Source: Pelagibius marinus (GTDB lineage: Bacteria > Pseudomonadota > Alphaproteobacteria > Kiloniellales > Kiloniellaceae). Taken from it: a stretch of DNA of 64,000 nt. The position numbers were made by a program, and so were the translations under genes. Where the stretch lies: assembly GCF_014925385.1 (NCBI RefSeq), contig NZ_JACSDK010000003.1, positions 372,001 through 436,000 of the forward strand, given 5' to 3'. The notes below the pieces were generated by a model, which saw nothing but the letters and a program-made list of their open reading frames with translations, had not been told where the DNA came from and ran no database searches. Of the stretch, positions 24,385 through 34,202 are shown one piece after another. Positions within the stretch are counted from its first letter, which is position 1, and the number at the start of each line of letters is the position of its first letter.

Positions 24385-25389
24385 TCAGGCGGCGTATTTT
24401 CCGCTCGCTGCCGCGGCGTTGTCCTGGGCGCGCTTCAGGAAGGCGGCCTGGCCCTTTTCCAGGTTCGCCGCCTTGCCGCTCCAGGCCTTCAGCGGCGCCG
24501 CCTGCAGGGCGCGCCCGTAGGAGAAGCTGAGCTTCCAGGGCAGCGTGCCGGGCAGCCTGTTCATGGCGTTGAGGTGCTCGGTGGCCAGCGCGTCGCTCTG
24601 CCCGCCGGACAGGAAGACGATGCCGGGCACGGCGGCCGGCACGGTGCGCTTGAGGCACTGCACGCTGCGCTCGGCGACTTCCTGGACGCCGGCCTGGTCT
24701 TTGCAGTCCTGGCCGGAGATCACCATGTTCGGCTTCAAGAGCGTGCCTTCCAGCCAGACGTCCTGCAGCGCCAGTTCGTTGTAGACGCTGCGCAGCACCT
24801 CTTCGGTGACCGCCTCGCAGACATCGATGTCGTGGTCGCCGTCCATCAGCACTTCCGGCTCGACGATCGGCACCAGGCCGGCTTCCTGCGCCAGGGCGGC
24901 ATAGCGGGCCAGGGCGTGGGCGTTGGCGGTGATGCAGCCGGCGCTGGGGATGGCGTCGCCGATGCGGTAGACGCCGCGCCACTTGGTGAACCTGGCGCCC
25001 AGCTTGGCGTATTCCTCCAGGCGCCCGCGCAGCCCGTCCAGGCCCTCGGTCACAGTCTCCTCGGGGTGGCCGGCCAGCGGCTTGGCGCCCATGTCGACCT
25101 TGATGCCGGGGATCATGCCGGCCTTGGTCAGCTTGTCGACCAGCGGCGTGCCGTCGGCGGCCTTCTGGCGGATCGTCTCGTCGTAGAGGATGACGCCGGA
25201 GATGTATTTGCCGGCGTCCGGCGTGGTGAAGAGCATGTCGCGGTAGTCGCGGCGGTTCTCTTCGGTGCTCTCGATCTTGATGCTGTCGAAGCGCTTCTTG
25301 ATCGTCGGGGAGCTTTCGTCCGCGGCCAGGATTCCCTTGCCGTCGGCAACCAGGGCTTGGGCGGTTTCCGCCAGCGCAGAAGAAGTCAT
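24385..25389 (-). CDS. fba: Fructose-bisphosphate aldolase, class I
   Basis: A 334-residue Schiff-base (class I) aldolase, cleaving fructose-1,6-bisphosphate. The class I features are GKGILAADES, the FTKWRGVY segment, EPEVLMDGDHD, and LLKPNMVI with the Schiff-base lysine, followed by FLSGGQSD for phosphate binding. The N-terminus MTSSALAETAQALVADGKG is typical. It is between tkt (75 bp upstream) and gap, forming a small sugar-phosphate operon. Class II enzymes have zinc-binding histidines that are absent here. Confidence 0.96.
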   Translation of the reverse strand: MTSSALAETAQALVADGKGILAADESSPTIKKRFDSIKIESTEENRRDYRDMLFTTPDAGKYISGVILYDETIRQKAADGTPLVDKLTKAGMIPGIKVDMGAKPLAGHPEETVTEGLDGLRGRLEEYAKLGARFTKWRGVYRIGDAIPSAGCITANAHALARYAALAQEAGLVPIVEPEVLMDGDHDIDVCEAVTEEVLRSVYNELALQDVWLEGTLLKPNMVISGQDCKDQAGVQEVAERSVQCLKRTVPAAVPGIVFLSGGQSDALATEHLNAMNRLPGTLPWKLSFSYGRALQAAPLKAWSGKAANLEKGQAAFLKRAQDNAAAASGKYAA

Positions 25390-25463
25390 AACTTGGCCTC
25401 CAATTGCGTTCCTGCTTCAGTGGGCAGGGCTCTTATAGAAAACCCGCGACGCCGTGGGCGCGG

Positions 25464-27473
25464 TCAAATGCGTGTCTTGACGGCTTCCACCACGGCTTCG
25501 GCGGTGATGCCGAACTTCTTGTACAGATCCTTGATGGGCGCCGAGGCGCCGAAGCTTCGCATGCCGACGAAGGCGCCGCCGGATTCGACCCAGCGCTCCC
25601 AGCCGAAGGGCACGGCGGCCTCGATGGCGATGTGCAGCGTGCCGGGGCCCAGCACCTCGTCGCGGTAGTGCGGCGGCTGCTGGTCGAACAGCTCCCAGCA
25701 GGGCATGGACACCACGGCGGCGGAGATGCCTTCGTCGCGCAGCAGCTTCTGCGCCTCCAGGGCGATCTGCACCTCGGAGCCCGAGGCGATCAGCGTCACC
25801 TGCCGCTCGCTGTCGGCCGGTGCCATGATGTAGGCGCCGTAGGCCGAGTGGTTCTCCGAGATGTCCTTGCGCAGGGTCGGCAGGCCCTGGCGGGTCAGCG
25901 CCAGCAGCGAGGGCGCGTCCTCGCTCTGCAGGGCGAGTTCCCAGCACTCGGCGGTCTCGATGGTGTCGGCCGGACGGAAGACCAGCAGGTTCGGGATGGC
26001 GCGCAGGGCGGCCAGGTGCTCGACCGGCTGGTGGGTCGGGCCGTCCTCGCCCAGGCCGATGGAATCGTGGGTCATGACGTAGACGACCCGCTGGCCCATC
26101 AGCGCCGAGAGGCGGATCGAGGGGCGGCAGTAGTCGCTGAACACCAGGAAGGTGCCGCCGTAGGGGATCAGGCCGCCATGCAGGGCGATGCCGTTCATGG
26201 CCGCGGCCATGCCGTGCTCGCGCACGCCGTAGTGGATGTAACTGCCGGAGAAGTCGTCGGGCGTCACCACGCCCTGGGACTTGGCCTTGGTGTTGTTGGA
26301 GCCGGTCAGGTCGGCGGAGCCGCCGATCATCTCGGGGATCGCGGCGGCCAGCACGTCCAGGGTCTTCTGCGAGGACACGCGGGTCGCCACGCTGGGCGCC
26401 TCGGCGGCAATCTCGGCCTTGAAGGCGGCAACGGCGTCCTGCCAGCCCTCGGGCAGCTTGCCGGCCATCTGGCGTTCGAAGACGGCGCGCTGGTCGCTGG
26501 CCTCCAGGCGGCCCTGCCAGGCCTGCACCGCCTCCTGGCTGCGCCGGCCGACGGCACGCCAGGATTTCAGCACGGCCTCGGGGATCTCGAAGGGCGGGTA
26601 GGGCCAGCCCAGCGCCTCGCGGGCGCCGGCGATCTCCTCGTCGCCCAGGGGCGCGCCGTGGGTGGCGGCGGTGCCTTGCTTATTGGGGGCGCCGTAGCCG
26701 ATGGTGGTCTTGCAGGCGATGAGGCTCGGCTTGTCGCTCTCGCGGGCCGCCGCGATGGCCGCGGCCACGGCCTCCGGGTCATGCCCGTCGACGCGGGCGG
26801 TGTCCCAGCCCGAGGCCTCGAAGCGCTTGATCTGGTCGTCGTCGCAGGTGAGGTCCGTGCTGCCGTCGATCGAGATGGAGTTGTCGTCGAAGAGGACGAT
26901 CAGCTTGCTCAGCTTCAGGTGGCCGGCCAGGGAGATGGCCTCGTGGCTGACGCCTTCCATCAGGCAGCCGTCGCCGGCGATCGTATATGTGTAGTGGTCG
27001 ACCAGCGCGTCGCCGAAGCGCGCGTTCAGCAGGCGCTCGGCCAGCGCCATGCCGACGGCGTTGGCCAGGCCCTGGCCCAGCGGGCCGGTCGTGGTCTCGA
27101 TGCCCTTGGCGTGGCCGTATTCCGGGTGGCCGGCGGTCCGGCTGTCGAGCTGGCGGAAGTTCTTGATCTCCTCCAGCGTCATGTCCTCGTAGCCGGTCAG
27201 GTGCAGCAGCGCGTAAAGCAGCATGGAGCCGTGGCCCGCCGACAGCACGAAGCGGTCGCGGTCGGGCCAGTCCGGGCGCGTGGGATCGAACTTCAGGAAG
27301 CGCGAGAACAGCACCGTGGCCACGTCGGCCATGCCCATGGGCATGCCGGGATGGCCGGAATTGGCCTTCTGCACGGCGTCCATGGCCAGCGCGCGGATCG
27401 CGTTGGCCATGTCTTGCTGGTTTTCGGGGATCGCTGAGTTGTCTTGCGTCGGGGATGACGTGACGACGTCCAT
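25464..27473 (-). CDS. tkt: Transketolase
   Basis: A 669-residue thiamine-diphosphate enzyme of the pentose-phosphate pathway. It transfers two-carbon units between sugars. The N-terminal [13 protein letters not shown], the TPP-binding [13 protein letters not shown] region with the downstream N, and the C-terminal [20 protein letters not shown] (key part [10 protein letters not shown]) are clear. The ATG at 27473 gives [10 protein letters not shown] and has AGGTGG upstream; the open frame extends to 27545 without support. It is the first gene of tkt-fba-gap. No RuBisCO or phosphoribulokinase gene accompanies it, so this is not a carbon-fixation operon. Confidence 0.98.
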   Translation of the reverse strand: MDVVTSSPTQDNSAIPENQQDMANAIRALAMDAVQKANSGHPGMPMGMADVATVLFSRFLKFDPTRPDWPDRDRFVLSAGHGSMLLYALLHLTGYEDMTLEEIKNFRQLDSRTAGHPEYGHAKGIETTTGPLGQGLANAVGMALAERLLNARFGDALVDHYTYTIAGDGCLMEGVSHEAISLAGHLKLSKLIVLFDDNSISIDGSTDLTCDDDQIKRFEASGWDTARVDGHDPEAVAAAIAAARESDKPSLIACKTTIGYGAPNKQGTAATHGAPLGDEEIAGAREALGWPYPPFEIPEAVLKSWRAVGRRSQEAVQAWQGRLEASDQRAVFERQMAGKLPEGWQDAVAAFKAEIAAEAPSVATRVSSQKTLDVLAAAIPEMIGGSADLTGSNNTKAKSQGVVTPDDFSGSYIHYGVREHGMAAAMNGIALHGGLIPYGGTFLVFSDYCRPSIRLSALMGQRVVYVMTHDSIGLGEDGPTHQPVEHLAALRAIPNLLVFRPADTIETAECWELALQSEDAPSLLALTRQGLPTLRKDISENHSAYGAYIMAPADSERQVTLIASGSEVQIALEAQKLLRDEGISAAVVSMPCWELFDQQPPHYRDEVLGPGTLHIAIEAAVPFGWERWVESGGAFVGMRSFGASAPIKDLYKKFGITAEAVVEAVKTRI

Positions 27474-27811
27474 CAAGAAGGTCCACCTGGTGGGGAACGG
27501 AAGGGCGGCAGCGCGGGCCGCTTTCGTGCGGCAACATGCCGCCACGCCCCGCCAAGGTCAACCGGCATATCGCCGCAGAAAGGCGGAATCTGCCGCCTTT
27601 TGTCCTACCACCGCTGCGCGGCGGTGGCGCGGGCGCTTTCCCGGGTCCGCAGTTGACCGGTCACGAAGGCGAAGCCTATCCTCTGCTAGGGCGCGCGGCG
27701 CGGGAATCCGCGCCGTCGCCACGACTACAGATCGGCCTGAACAGGAATCCGACCTGAAAAGGGATCGATCTCCAGATCTGTGCATCGACCGGAAAATCGA
27801 ACGGAAGCGGA

Positions 27812-28051
27812 ATGCCCCGATTGGAAGAAGCCAGCCACAGGCTGCAGGTTGCGATCGACAATCTGGAACGGGTGGTGGCGGCGCGGGCCGCCCAGGGTGG
27901 CCCCGGCGGTAATGCGGGCGGCGAGGATGACGCCCTGCGCGAGGCCCTGGACGCGGCGCGGCGCGAGAACGCCCAGCTGCAGCGGCTTGCCGGCACGGTG
28001 TCGACGCGCCTGGACGCGACCATCGGACGCCTGCGCAAGCTGGTGAGCTAA
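27812..28051 (+). CDS. Small coiled-coil protein next to zapA (DUF4164-like)
   Basis: A 79-residue, mostly helical protein, MPRLEEASHRLQVAIDNLERVV, a Gly/Ala-rich centre (GGPGGNAGGED) and a second amphipathic helix ENAQLQRLAGTVSTRLDATIGRLRKLV. It ends 16 bp before zapA and is probably co-transcribed. Small coiled-coil proteins of this kind, DUF4164, regularly precede zapA in alphaproteobacteria, so a role at the division ring is plausible. It has been recognised by context more than by motif. Confidence 0.7.
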   Translation: MPRLEEASHRLQVAIDNLERVVAARAAQGGPGGNAGGEDDALREALDAARRENAQLQRLAGTVSTRLDATIGRLRKLVS

Positions 28052-28067
28052 GGATAAGGACCGGGGC

Positions 28068-28430
28068 ATGGCACAGATTTCCCTCACCGTTCACGGCCGC
28101 AGCTACCAGGTGACCTGCGACGACGGCCAGGAGAGCCACCTGCTGCAGCTGGCCGAGCACATCGACGGCAAGATGGCGGAGCTGGAAGGCAGCATCGGGC
28201 AGGTCGGCGAGCAGCGCCTGCTGTTCATGGCCTGCCTCCTGATCGCCGACGAGCTTTACGACGCCCAGCGCCAGGTCGACGGCCTCAAGGCCGGCCGTCC
28301 CGCCGGCCAGCGCGCGCCGGCCGCGGCCGCCGGAGGGCCCCCGGGCGCCTCCGAAGAGCAGGCCTCGCGGGCCCTCGACGCCTGTGCCCAGCGAATAGAA
28401 GCTATTGCCGCCCGCCTCCAGGGTGCCTAG
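28068..28430 (+). CDS. zapA: Cell division protein ZapA
   Basis: A 120-residue protein. The N-terminal globular domain begins MAQISLTVHGRSYQVTCDDGQESHLLQLA and has the ZapA signature GQESHLLQLAEHID; a long C-terminal helix forms the dimer/tetramer coiled coil. ZapA binds and bundles FtsZ at midcell. The region from about residue 80 is Ala/Gly/Pro-rich and variable. Downstream is the 6S RNA gene and then a 5-formyltetrahydrofolate cyclo-ligase gene, the classic proteobacterial arrangement. Confidence 0.92.
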   Translation: MAQISLTVHGRSYQVTCDDGQESHLLQLAEHIDGKMAELEGSIGQVGEQRLLFMACLLIADELYDAQRQVDGLKAGRPAGQRAPAAAAGGPPGASEEQASRALDACAQRIEAIAARLQGA

Positions 28431-28445
28431 ATAGGGTCTTCAAGC

Positions 28446-28611
28446 GTGTGGCGGCGCTGCGGGGTGCGTCAGGTATCGCAATCCCTGGGGCCAATACAAA
28501 CCTCTAGGGAGCTGTCCCTGCCGGGACCCTGGTCTCGGTATATGGCGCCCACCTGCTTTGGCAGGCCGCAGAGGATTCATGTTACCAACGGCCTTCGCGG
28601 CGCCGCCACAC
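28446..28611 (+). ncRNA. ssrS: 6S RNA
   Basis: The closing stem is perfect over most of its length: GTGTGGCGGCGC (28446-28457) and GCGCCGCCACAC (28600-28611), about 166 nt apart. Inside are the long irregular hairpin and the central bubble (TCCCTGGGGCC / GGGACCCTGG segments) that mimic an open promoter. 6S RNA binds sigma-70 RNA polymerase and represses it in stationary phase. The position between zapA and the 5-FCL gene is conserved across proteobacteria. Exact ends are estimated from the stem. The 3' arm overlaps an in-frame ATG of the 5-FCL open frame (28579). Confidence 0.85.
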
Positions 28612-28656
28612 GCACCTTCCCGCCTCCTGTCCCCGTCCAGCCCGAAAGCCCCGACT

Positions 28657-29274
28657 TTGCCCGCTGATCCTGCGATTCCGCCCCTTCAGGAAGCAAAACG
28701 GGCGCTGCGGCGGAGCGCCAAGGCGGCCCGCGCCAGCGCCGCGGCGGCGGACCGGCAGGCCGGCGGCACCGGCGCCGCGGTCCTGCGCGACCATTTCCTG
28801 GCAGCGGTCCCCCTGGCCGAAGGGGTGGTGGTCTCCGCCTACTGGCCGATGGGCGACGAAATCGACCCGCGCCCCCTCATGGACGCCCTGGCCGGGCGCG
28901 GCCACCGCCTGGCCCTGCCGGCGATCCGCGCCGCCGGGCAGCCGCTCGACTTTCGGGCCTGGCGGCCGGGCGACGCCCTGCAGCCGGCCGGTTTCGGCAC
29001 CCGGGAACCGCTTTCCGGAGCCGAAGAACTGCGGCCCGGCCTGCTGCTGGTGCCGCTGCTGGCCTTCGACGGAGCCGGCTACCGCCTGGGCTACGGCGGC
29101 GGCTTCTACGACCGCAGCCTTGCCCTTCTGCGCAAGGCGGGCGATACCCTGGCGGTCGGCCTGGCCTATGCCGGCCAGCAGGTGGCGGCGGTGCCGCGCG
29201 AGGTGACGGACCAGCCCCTCGACCTGGTGGTCACCGAGCGCGGCGTGGTCACGCCTGGCGCCCCGGAAGACTAA
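28657..29274 (+). CDS. 5-formyltetrahydrofolate cyclo-ligase
   Basis: A protein of about 205 residues that converts 5-formyl-THF to 5,10-methenyl-THF with ATP. The ATP-binding N-terminal region is KRALRRSAKAARA and the C-terminal signature is GYGGGFYDRSLA. Other features are VPLLAFDGAGYRLGYG. The frame opens further to 28558, with an ATG at 28579 lying inside the 6S RNA. I chose the TTG at 28657, which avoids the RNA, but the start is not certain. Being transcribed together with 6S RNA is the rule in proteobacteria. Confidence 0.88.
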   Translation: MPADPAIPPLQEAKRALRRSAKAARASAAAADRQAGGTGAAVLRDHFLAAVPLAEGVVVSAYWPMGDEIDPRPLMDALAGRGHRLALPAIRAAGQPLDFRAWRPGDALQPAGFGTREPLSGAEELRPGLLLVPLLAFDGAGYRLGYGGGFYDRSLALLRKAGDTLAVGLAYAGQQVAAVPREVTDQPLDLVVTERGVVTPGAPED

Positions 29275-29305
29275 GACGGGCAAAGACTAAGGAAAGACCC
29301 CGAGC

Positions 29306-30118
29306 ATGCGACTTCTGTTCTGCGGCGACATCGTAGGCCGGCCCGGGCGCGACGCCGTCGCCGCCCACCTGCCGGGCCTGCGCCAGCGCCTGGACCTCGA
29401 CTTCGTGGTCGCCAACGGCGAGAACGCCGCCTCCGGCTTCGGCATTACCGAAAAGATCTGCCGCCAGCTCTTCGAGGCCGGGGTCGACGTGATCACCGGC
29501 GGCAACCACTCCTGGGACCAGCGCGACGTCATGTCCTACATCGACGGCGAGCCGCGCCTGCTGCGTCCGCAGAACTTCCCGCCCGGCACCCCGGGGCGCG
29601 GCGTCGGCGTCTTCGCGGCGCGGCGCGGCAAGAAGGTGCTGGTGCTGAACGTCATGGGTCAGCTCTTCATGGAGGACCTGGACGACGCCTTCGCCTGCAT
29701 GAACAACCAGCTGTCCCAGCACCGCCTGGGGGCCACGGTGGACGCGGCGATCCTGGATTTCCACGCCGAGGCGACCTCCGAGAAGATGGCCGCCGGCCAT
29801 GTCGTCGACGGCCGGGTGTCGCTCTTTGTCGGTACCCACACCCATGTGCCCACCGCCGACAGCATGATTCTCACCGGCGGCACCGCCTACCAGAGCGACG
29901 CCGGCATGTGCGGCGACTATGATTCGGTGATCGGCATGGACAAGACCGTGCCGATGGAGCGTTTCGTGAAGAAGGTGCGGGGCGAGCGGCTCTCCGTCGC
30001 CGGCGGCGAGGGGACGCTCTGTGCGGTTTTCGTGGAAACCGACGATGCCACCGGGCTGGCCCGTCGCGTGGCGCCGGTCAGGCTCGGTGGGCGGCTGTCG
30101 GAAGCCGTTCCGGACTGA
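29306..30118 (+). CDS. YmdB-like metallophosphoesterase
   Basis: A 270-residue calcineurin-like phosphoesterase of the TIGR00282/YmdB family. Metal-ligand motifs are GDIVGRPGR at the N-terminus, NGENAASGFGI, GGNHSWDQRD and the C-terminal VGTHTHVPTAD. YmdB-type enzymes hydrolyse cyclic nucleotides or related phosphodiesters in the cytoplasm and, in Bacillus, influence biofilm behaviour. It follows the 5-FCL gene by 31 bp on the same strand. The cellular role in alphaproteobacteria is not established. Confidence 0.9.
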   Translation: MRLLFCGDIVGRPGRDAVAAHLPGLRQRLDLDFVVANGENAASGFGITEKICRQLFEAGVDVITGGNHSWDQRDVMSYIDGEPRLLRPQNFPPGTPGRGVGVFAARRGKKVLVLNVMGQLFMEDLDDAFACMNNQLSQHRLGATVDAAILDFHAEATSEKMAAGHVVDGRVSLFVGTHTHVPTADSMILTGGTAYQSDAGMCGDYDSVIGMDKTVPMERFVKKVRGERLSVAGGEGTLCAVFVETDDATGLARRVAPVRLGGRLSEAVPD

Positions 30119-30126
30119 CTAGGGTA

Positions 30127-30414
30127 TCAGTTGGGGCGCTGGCCGGCGGAGACGGCGAGGAAGCGCTCGATCTCGGAATGCAGGATTTCCGTCTGCTCGG
30201 CGGTGTCGTCGGCCAGCTGGCCGATCTCGGCGGCGCTCTTTTTGCCTCCCGCGGTCGCGGCGGCCAGCAGGCTGTCCAGAGCGCCGATGGCGGTCTCCTC
30301 CGCAAACTCCTCGACCAGGTCAGCGGCCAGATCCAGGCGCCGGGCGACCTCGGCGGCGTCGTCCGACACCTCCTCGGTGATGGCCAGATCGATGATGTTC
30401 AAGGGCCGCTGCAT
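30127..30414 (-). CDS. Small acidic helical protein of unknown function
   Basis: A 95-residue acidic protein, MQRPLNIIDLAITEEVSDDAAE, without cysteines, membrane helix or signal peptide. I do not recognise the family. The ATG at 30414 is preceded by GGACGGAG; the frame continues upstream to 30495 but the extension is arginine- and proline-rich and looks untranslated. It is transcribed leftward and ends 8 bp from the end of the YmdB-like gene (convergent). Codon use is normal for the genome. It may be a small regulator, but nothing in the sequence shows this. Confidence 0.55.
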   Translation of the reverse strand: MQRPLNIIDLAITEEVSDDAAEVARRLDLAADLVEEFAEETAIGALDSLLAAATAGGKKSAAEIGQLADDTAEQTEILHSEIERFLAVSAGQRPN

Positions 30415-30695
30415 GGGGCTCCGTCCTTCAAGGAAAGGGGTTTGAGAGCCCTGAGAGTGACGCGGCGGTGTTAATTTGGCGTTAACCCGCCCCATTGCAT
30501 TTCTGGTGTCTGGCCGTCCAACCCGCGGTTTTGCTGGCTCTTAAGTCTTTAGATCGGGCGGGCGACCTGCTAGAAGCCGCCCTAATGTCGCCATATTGGG
30601 AGCTTATGCGTTGCGCTGGAGTGCCCCGCTTCACTCAAAATGTGGTAGGCTGTTCACCTTATCGTCCCACTATGTAGGATCAGGATCGTCGAGTT

Positions 30696-31445
30696 ATGGC
30701 GGGCCATTCACAATTTAAGAACATCATGTACCGCAAGGGCGCGCAGGATAAGAAGCGCGCCAAGCAGTTCGCACGTCTTACCCGTGAAATCATGGTGGCG
30801 GCCAAGGCGGGCCTGCCGGATCCGGACAAGAACCCGGCCCTGCGCGGCGCCATCCAGACCGCGCGGGCGGCGAACATGCCCAAGGACAACATCGAGCGGG
30901 CCATCAAGCGTGCCGCCGGCGGCGACGAAGGCACCAACTACGAAGAGGTCCGCTACGAGGGCTATGGCCCCGGCGGCGTGGCCGTCATCGTCGAGGCGCT
31001 GACCGACAACCGCAATCGCACGGCTTCGGAGGTGCGCTCTGCCTTCAGCAAGCACGGCGGCACCCTGGGTGAGACCAACTCGGTGTCCTTCATGTTCGAC
31101 CGTCTCGGCGTCATCGCCTATCCGGCCGAGGTCGGCTCGGCCGAGGAGGTCTTCGAGGCGGCGGTCGAGGCCGGGGCCAGCAACGTGGAGAGCAACGCCG
31201 AGCAGCACGAGATCACCTGCGATCCCGACGATTTCTCCACCGTGCGCGACGCGCTGACCGAGAAGTTCGGCGATCCGCGCGAGGCGGAGTTGACCTGGCG
31301 CCCGCAGAACACCGTCGAGATCGATGAGGACAAGGCCCAGACCATGCTGAAGCTGCTCGACGTGCTGGACGACAGCGACGACGTGCAGCGGGTCGCGGCC
31401 AACTTCGACATCAGTGACGACGTGATGGCGCGCCTGACCGCCTAG
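30696..31445 (+). CDS. YebC/PmpR family regulatory protein
   Basis: A 249-residue protein of the YebC/TACO1 family, starting [22 protein letters not shown]. The region [25 protein letters not shown] is typical, and the usual three-domain layout is complete. Family members act either as DNA-binding regulators or as factors that help ribosomes through proline runs. The neighbour ruvC is downstream by 36 bp, and yebC-ruvC linkage is widespread in bacteria. The call is firm for the family and open for the function. Confidence 0.95.
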   Translation: MAGHSQFKNIMYRKGAQDKKRAKQFARLTREIMVAAKAGLPDPDKNPALRGAIQTARAANMPKDNIERAIKRAAGGDEGTNYEEVRYEGYGPGGVAVIVEALTDNRNRTASEVRSAFSKHGGTLGETNSVSFMFDRLGVIAYPAEVGSAEEVFEAAVEAGASNVESNAEQHEITCDPDDFSTVRDALTEKFGDPREAELTWRPQNTVEIDEDKAQTMLKLLDVLDDSDDVQRVAANFDISDDVMARLTA

Positions 31446-31481
31446 CCGGCGGCAACGAGTGGGGGAACCGAAGCGACCGTA

Positions 31482-32057
31482 ATGCGAGTACTTGGACTTG
31501 ATCCGGGTTTGCGCCATACCGGTTGGGGCGTCATCGATGCCGAGGGCAATCACCTCCGGCACGTCGCCAACGGCGTGGTCGTTTCCGACGGCAAGGCCGA
31601 CCTGGCCGAGCGTCTGCTGCAGCTTTACCGCGGCATCGCCGAAGTGGTGGCGGCCCATGCGCCGCAGACCGCCGCGGTCGAGGTGACGCTGGCCAACAAG
31701 AACCCTTCCTCCACCCTGAAGCTCGGCATGGCGCGCGGCATCGCGCTGCTGACCCCGGCGCTGAGCGGGCTGGAGGTCGCCGAATACCTGCCGATGATCG
31801 TCAAGAAGGCGGTGGTCGGCACCGGCCACGCGGACAAGCAACAGGTCGAGATGATGGTCACCCGCCTGCTGCCGGGCTGCAAGCCGGCGGCCGCGGACGC
31901 CGCCGACGCCCTGGCCGTCGCCATCTGCCACGCCCACAACCTGGCCACCGGGCGGAAATGGGCCGCCGGGGTCGAGGATCCCCTGGCCGCCGCAGGCAAG
32001 TCCGCGGCGAAAATCAAACCGGCCTCCCGGCGTCTTGCCGCGGGAGGCCGCCGTTGA
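31482..32057 (+). CDS. ruvC: Holliday junction resolvase RuvC
   Basis: A 191-residue endonuclease that cuts Holliday junctions symmetrically. The catalytic acidic residues sit in [16 protein letters not shown] (Asp7), in the [10 protein letters not shown] segment and in the C-terminal [15 protein letters not shown] short basic tail follows. Its stop overlaps the start of ruvA in TTGA at 32054-32057, so translation is coupled. The order ruvC-ruvA-ruvB is complete and followed by the Tol-Pal genes. Confidence 0.97.
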   Translation: MRVLGLDPGLRHTGWGVIDAEGNHLRHVANGVVVSDGKADLAERLLQLYRGIAEVVAAHAPQTAAVEVTLANKNPSSTLKLGMARGIALLTPALSGLEVAEYLPMIVKKAVVGTGHADKQQVEMMVTRLLPGCKPAAADAADALAVAICHAHNLATGRKWAAGVEDPLAAAGKSAAKIKPASRRLAAGGRR

Positions 32058-32659
32058 TCGGCAAGCTGACCGGCATCGTCGATTCCACCGGCGACGACTG
32101 GGCGATCCTCGATGTCGGCGGGGTCGGCTACCTGGTGTTCTGCTCCGGGCGCACCCTGGGTCTGCTGCCGCCGCCCGGCGGCGCCGCGACCCTGTGGATC
32201 GAGACCCACGTGCGCGAGGACCACATCCATCTCTACGGCTTCGCCGAGACCGCCGAGCGTGACTGGTTCCGCCTGCTGCATTCGGTGCAGGGCGTCGGCG
32301 CCAAGATGGCGCTGGCCGTGCTCTCGGTGCTGCCGCCGAACGAGCTGGTGCGCGCCATCGCCGCCCAGGACAAGGCCTCGCTGTCGCGCGCCAGCGGCGT
32401 CGGCCCCAAGCTGGCCGGGCGCATCGCGTCCGAACTGAAGGACAAGGCCGGGGGCATGGCCCTCGGGCCCGCCGAAGCGGTCAACGGCGTCGGCGGTGCC
32501 GGCGGCGAGGTGTCGGAAGACGCGGTCTCGGCGCTGGTCAACCTGGGCTACCGCCGGGCGGAGGCCTTCGCCGCGGTGGCCAAGGCCAGCGGTGAGCTGG
32601 GCGCCAAGGCCTCGGTCGAGTCGCTGATCAAGGCTGGCCTCAAGGAGCTGGCGTCATGA
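32054..32659 (+). CDS. ruvA: Holliday junction DNA helicase subunit RuvA
   Basis: A 201-residue protein that binds the four-way junction and recruits RuvB for branch migration. It starts at a TTG overlapping the ruvC stop, [20 protein letters not shown]. The OB-fold domain is followed by helix-hairpin-helix DNA-binding motifs ([15 protein letters not shown] and [17 protein letters not shown]) and a C-terminal three-helix domain that contacts RuvB ([16 protein letters not shown]). Its stop overlaps the ruvB start. Confidence 0.96.
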   Translation: MIGKLTGIVDSTGDDWAILDVGGVGYLVFCSGRTLGLLPPPGGAATLWIETHVREDHIHLYGFAETAERDWFRLLHSVQGVGAKMALAVLSVLPPNELVRAIAAQDKASLSRASGVGPKLAGRIASELKDKAGGMALGPAEAVNGVGGAGGEVSEDAVSALVNLGYRRAEAFAAVAKASGELGAKASVESLIKAGLKELAS

Positions 32660-33726
32660 GCGACTTCAGCGCCCAGGACGACCGGGTGGTGACGCCCGAC
32701 TTCCGCGAGGAGGACAACGGCGAGGTCACCCTGAGGCCCTCCCACCTGGACGACTTCATCGGCCAGCGCGCGGTGCGCGAGAACCTGCGCGTCTTCATCG
32801 AAGCGGCGCGCGGGCGCGGCGACGCCCTGGACCATGTGCTGTTCTTCGGCCCGCCGGGCCTGGGCAAGACCACCCTGGCGCAGATCGTCGCCCGCGAGAT
32901 GGGCGTCGGCTTTCGCGCCACCTCCGGCCCGGTCATCGCGCGGGCCGGCGACCTGGCGGCGATCCTCACCAACCTGCAGCCGCGCGACGTGCTGTTCATC
33001 GACGAGATCCACCGCCTTTCCCCGGCGGTGGAAGAGGTGCTCTACCCGGCGATGGAGGACTTCCACCTGGACCTCATCATCGGCGAGGGGCCGGCGGCGC
33101 GCTCGGTGCGCATCGACCTGCCGCCTTTCACCCTGGTCGGCGCGACCACGCGCTCGGGCCTCATTACCACCCCTTTGCGGGAACGATTCGGCATCCCCCT
33201 GCGTCTGCAGTTCTATGAGCCGGACGAACTGGAACTCATCGTCAGCCGCGGCGCGCGGGTGCTGGACATGAAGCTGACGGCCGAGGGGGCGGCGGAGATC
33301 GCGCGGCGTTCGCGCGGCACGCCGCGTGTCGCCGGGCGCCTGCTGCGCCGGGTGCGCGATTTCGCGGCGGTGGCCGGGGTCGAGGAGGTCGCGGCGGTGC
33401 AGGCGGACAGCGCGTTGAAGCGCATGGACGTGGACGAACGCGGCCTGGACGCCATGGACCGGCGCTATATGAGGTGCATGGCCGACAACTACGGCGGCGG
33501 GCCGGTCGGGGTCGAGACCATGGCGGCGGCGTTGTCCGAGCAGCGCGACGTGCTGGAGGAGGTCATCGAGCCCTACCTGATCCAGCAGGGCCTGGTGCAG
33601 CGCACCCCGCGCGGGCGCGTGCTGACCCGCGGCGGCTTCACCTATCTGGGCCTCGACGTGCCGCGCAACCTGGAGCAGCTCGACTTCCTGGGCGACGAGA
33701 CGGGCAACGGGGGAGGCGCGGCTTGA
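32656..33726 (+). CDS. ruvB: Holliday junction helicase RuvB
   Basis: A 356-residue AAA+ ATPase that drives branch migration as hexameric rings flanking RuvA. It shows [12 protein letters not shown], Walker [12 protein letters not shown], Walker [10 protein letters not shown], the sensor-1 LVGATTRSG and arginine-finger region PLRERFG, and a C-terminal winged-helix DNA-binding domain with [11 protein letters not shown]. It ends in TTGA overlap with ybgC, so the ruv genes and the tol genes form one transcription unit. Confidence 0.98.
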   Translation: MSDFSAQDDRVVTPDFREEDNGEVTLRPSHLDDFIGQRAVRENLRVFIEAARGRGDALDHVLFFGPPGLGKTTLAQIVAREMGVGFRATSGPVIARAGDLAAILTNLQPRDVLFIDEIHRLSPAVEEVLYPAMEDFHLDLIIGEGPAARSVRIDLPPFTLVGATTRSGLITTPLRERFGIPLRLQFYEPDELELIVSRGARVLDMKLTAEGAAEIARRSRGTPRVAGRLLRRVRDFAAVAGVEEVAAVQADSALKRMDVDERGLDAMDRRYMRCMADNYGGGPVGVETMAAALSEQRDVLEEVIEPYLIQQGLVQRTPRGRVLTRGGFTYLGLDVPRNLEQLDFLGDETGNGGGAA

Positions 33727-34199
33727 TCGACCTTCGCGCTTCCGAACTGCCCGCTTTTGAGCTGTCGGGCAAGGTGGTCGATGGCGAGCACCACTATCCG
33801 CTGCGCATCTTCTACGAAGACACCGACGCCGGCGGCATCGTCTACCACTCGCGCTACCTGCAGTTCGCCGAGCGGGCAAGGACCGAGCTCCTGCGCCTGG
33901 CCGGCATCGAGCAGTCGAAGCTGCGCGACAGCCACAACATCGTCTTCGCCGTGCACCGCTGCGAAGTCGACTACCGCCGCCCCGCGCGGCTCGACGACCT
34001 GGTGGAGGTGCGCTCGCGCTTCACCGAGCTGCGTGGGGCGCGGCTCGGCGCCCTGCAGAGCATCTGCCGGGCCGGTGAGGAACTGGTCCGCCTGGTCGTG
34101 GTCGTCGCCTCGGTCAACGGCGACGGCCGCCCGGCCCGCATTCCGGCGCCGATCCGCGCCGCCTTGGAACCTTTCATACAGCCTTTGAAGCAGGGGTAA
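33723..34199 (+). CDS. ybgC: Tol-Pal-associated acyl-CoA thioesterase YbgC
   Basis: A 158-residue hot-dog-fold thioesterase, the usual first gene of tol-pal operons. [17 protein letters not shown] contains the catalytic Asp region; key parts are [11 protein letters not shown] and FAERAR. It acts on acyl-CoA or acyl-ACP in the cytoplasm and probably links membrane lipid metabolism to the Tol system. The TTG at 33723 overlaps the ruvB stop, and tolQ starts 3 bp downstream. Confidence 0.93.
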   Translation: MIDLRASELPAFELSGKVVDGEHHYPLRIFYEDTDAGGIVYHSRYLQFAERARTELLRLAGIEQSKLRDSHNIVFAVHRCEVDYRRPARLDDLVEVRSRFTELRGARLGALQSICRAGEELVRLVVVVASVNGDGRPARIPAPIRAALEPFIQPLKQG

Positions 34200-34202
34200 C
34201 CC

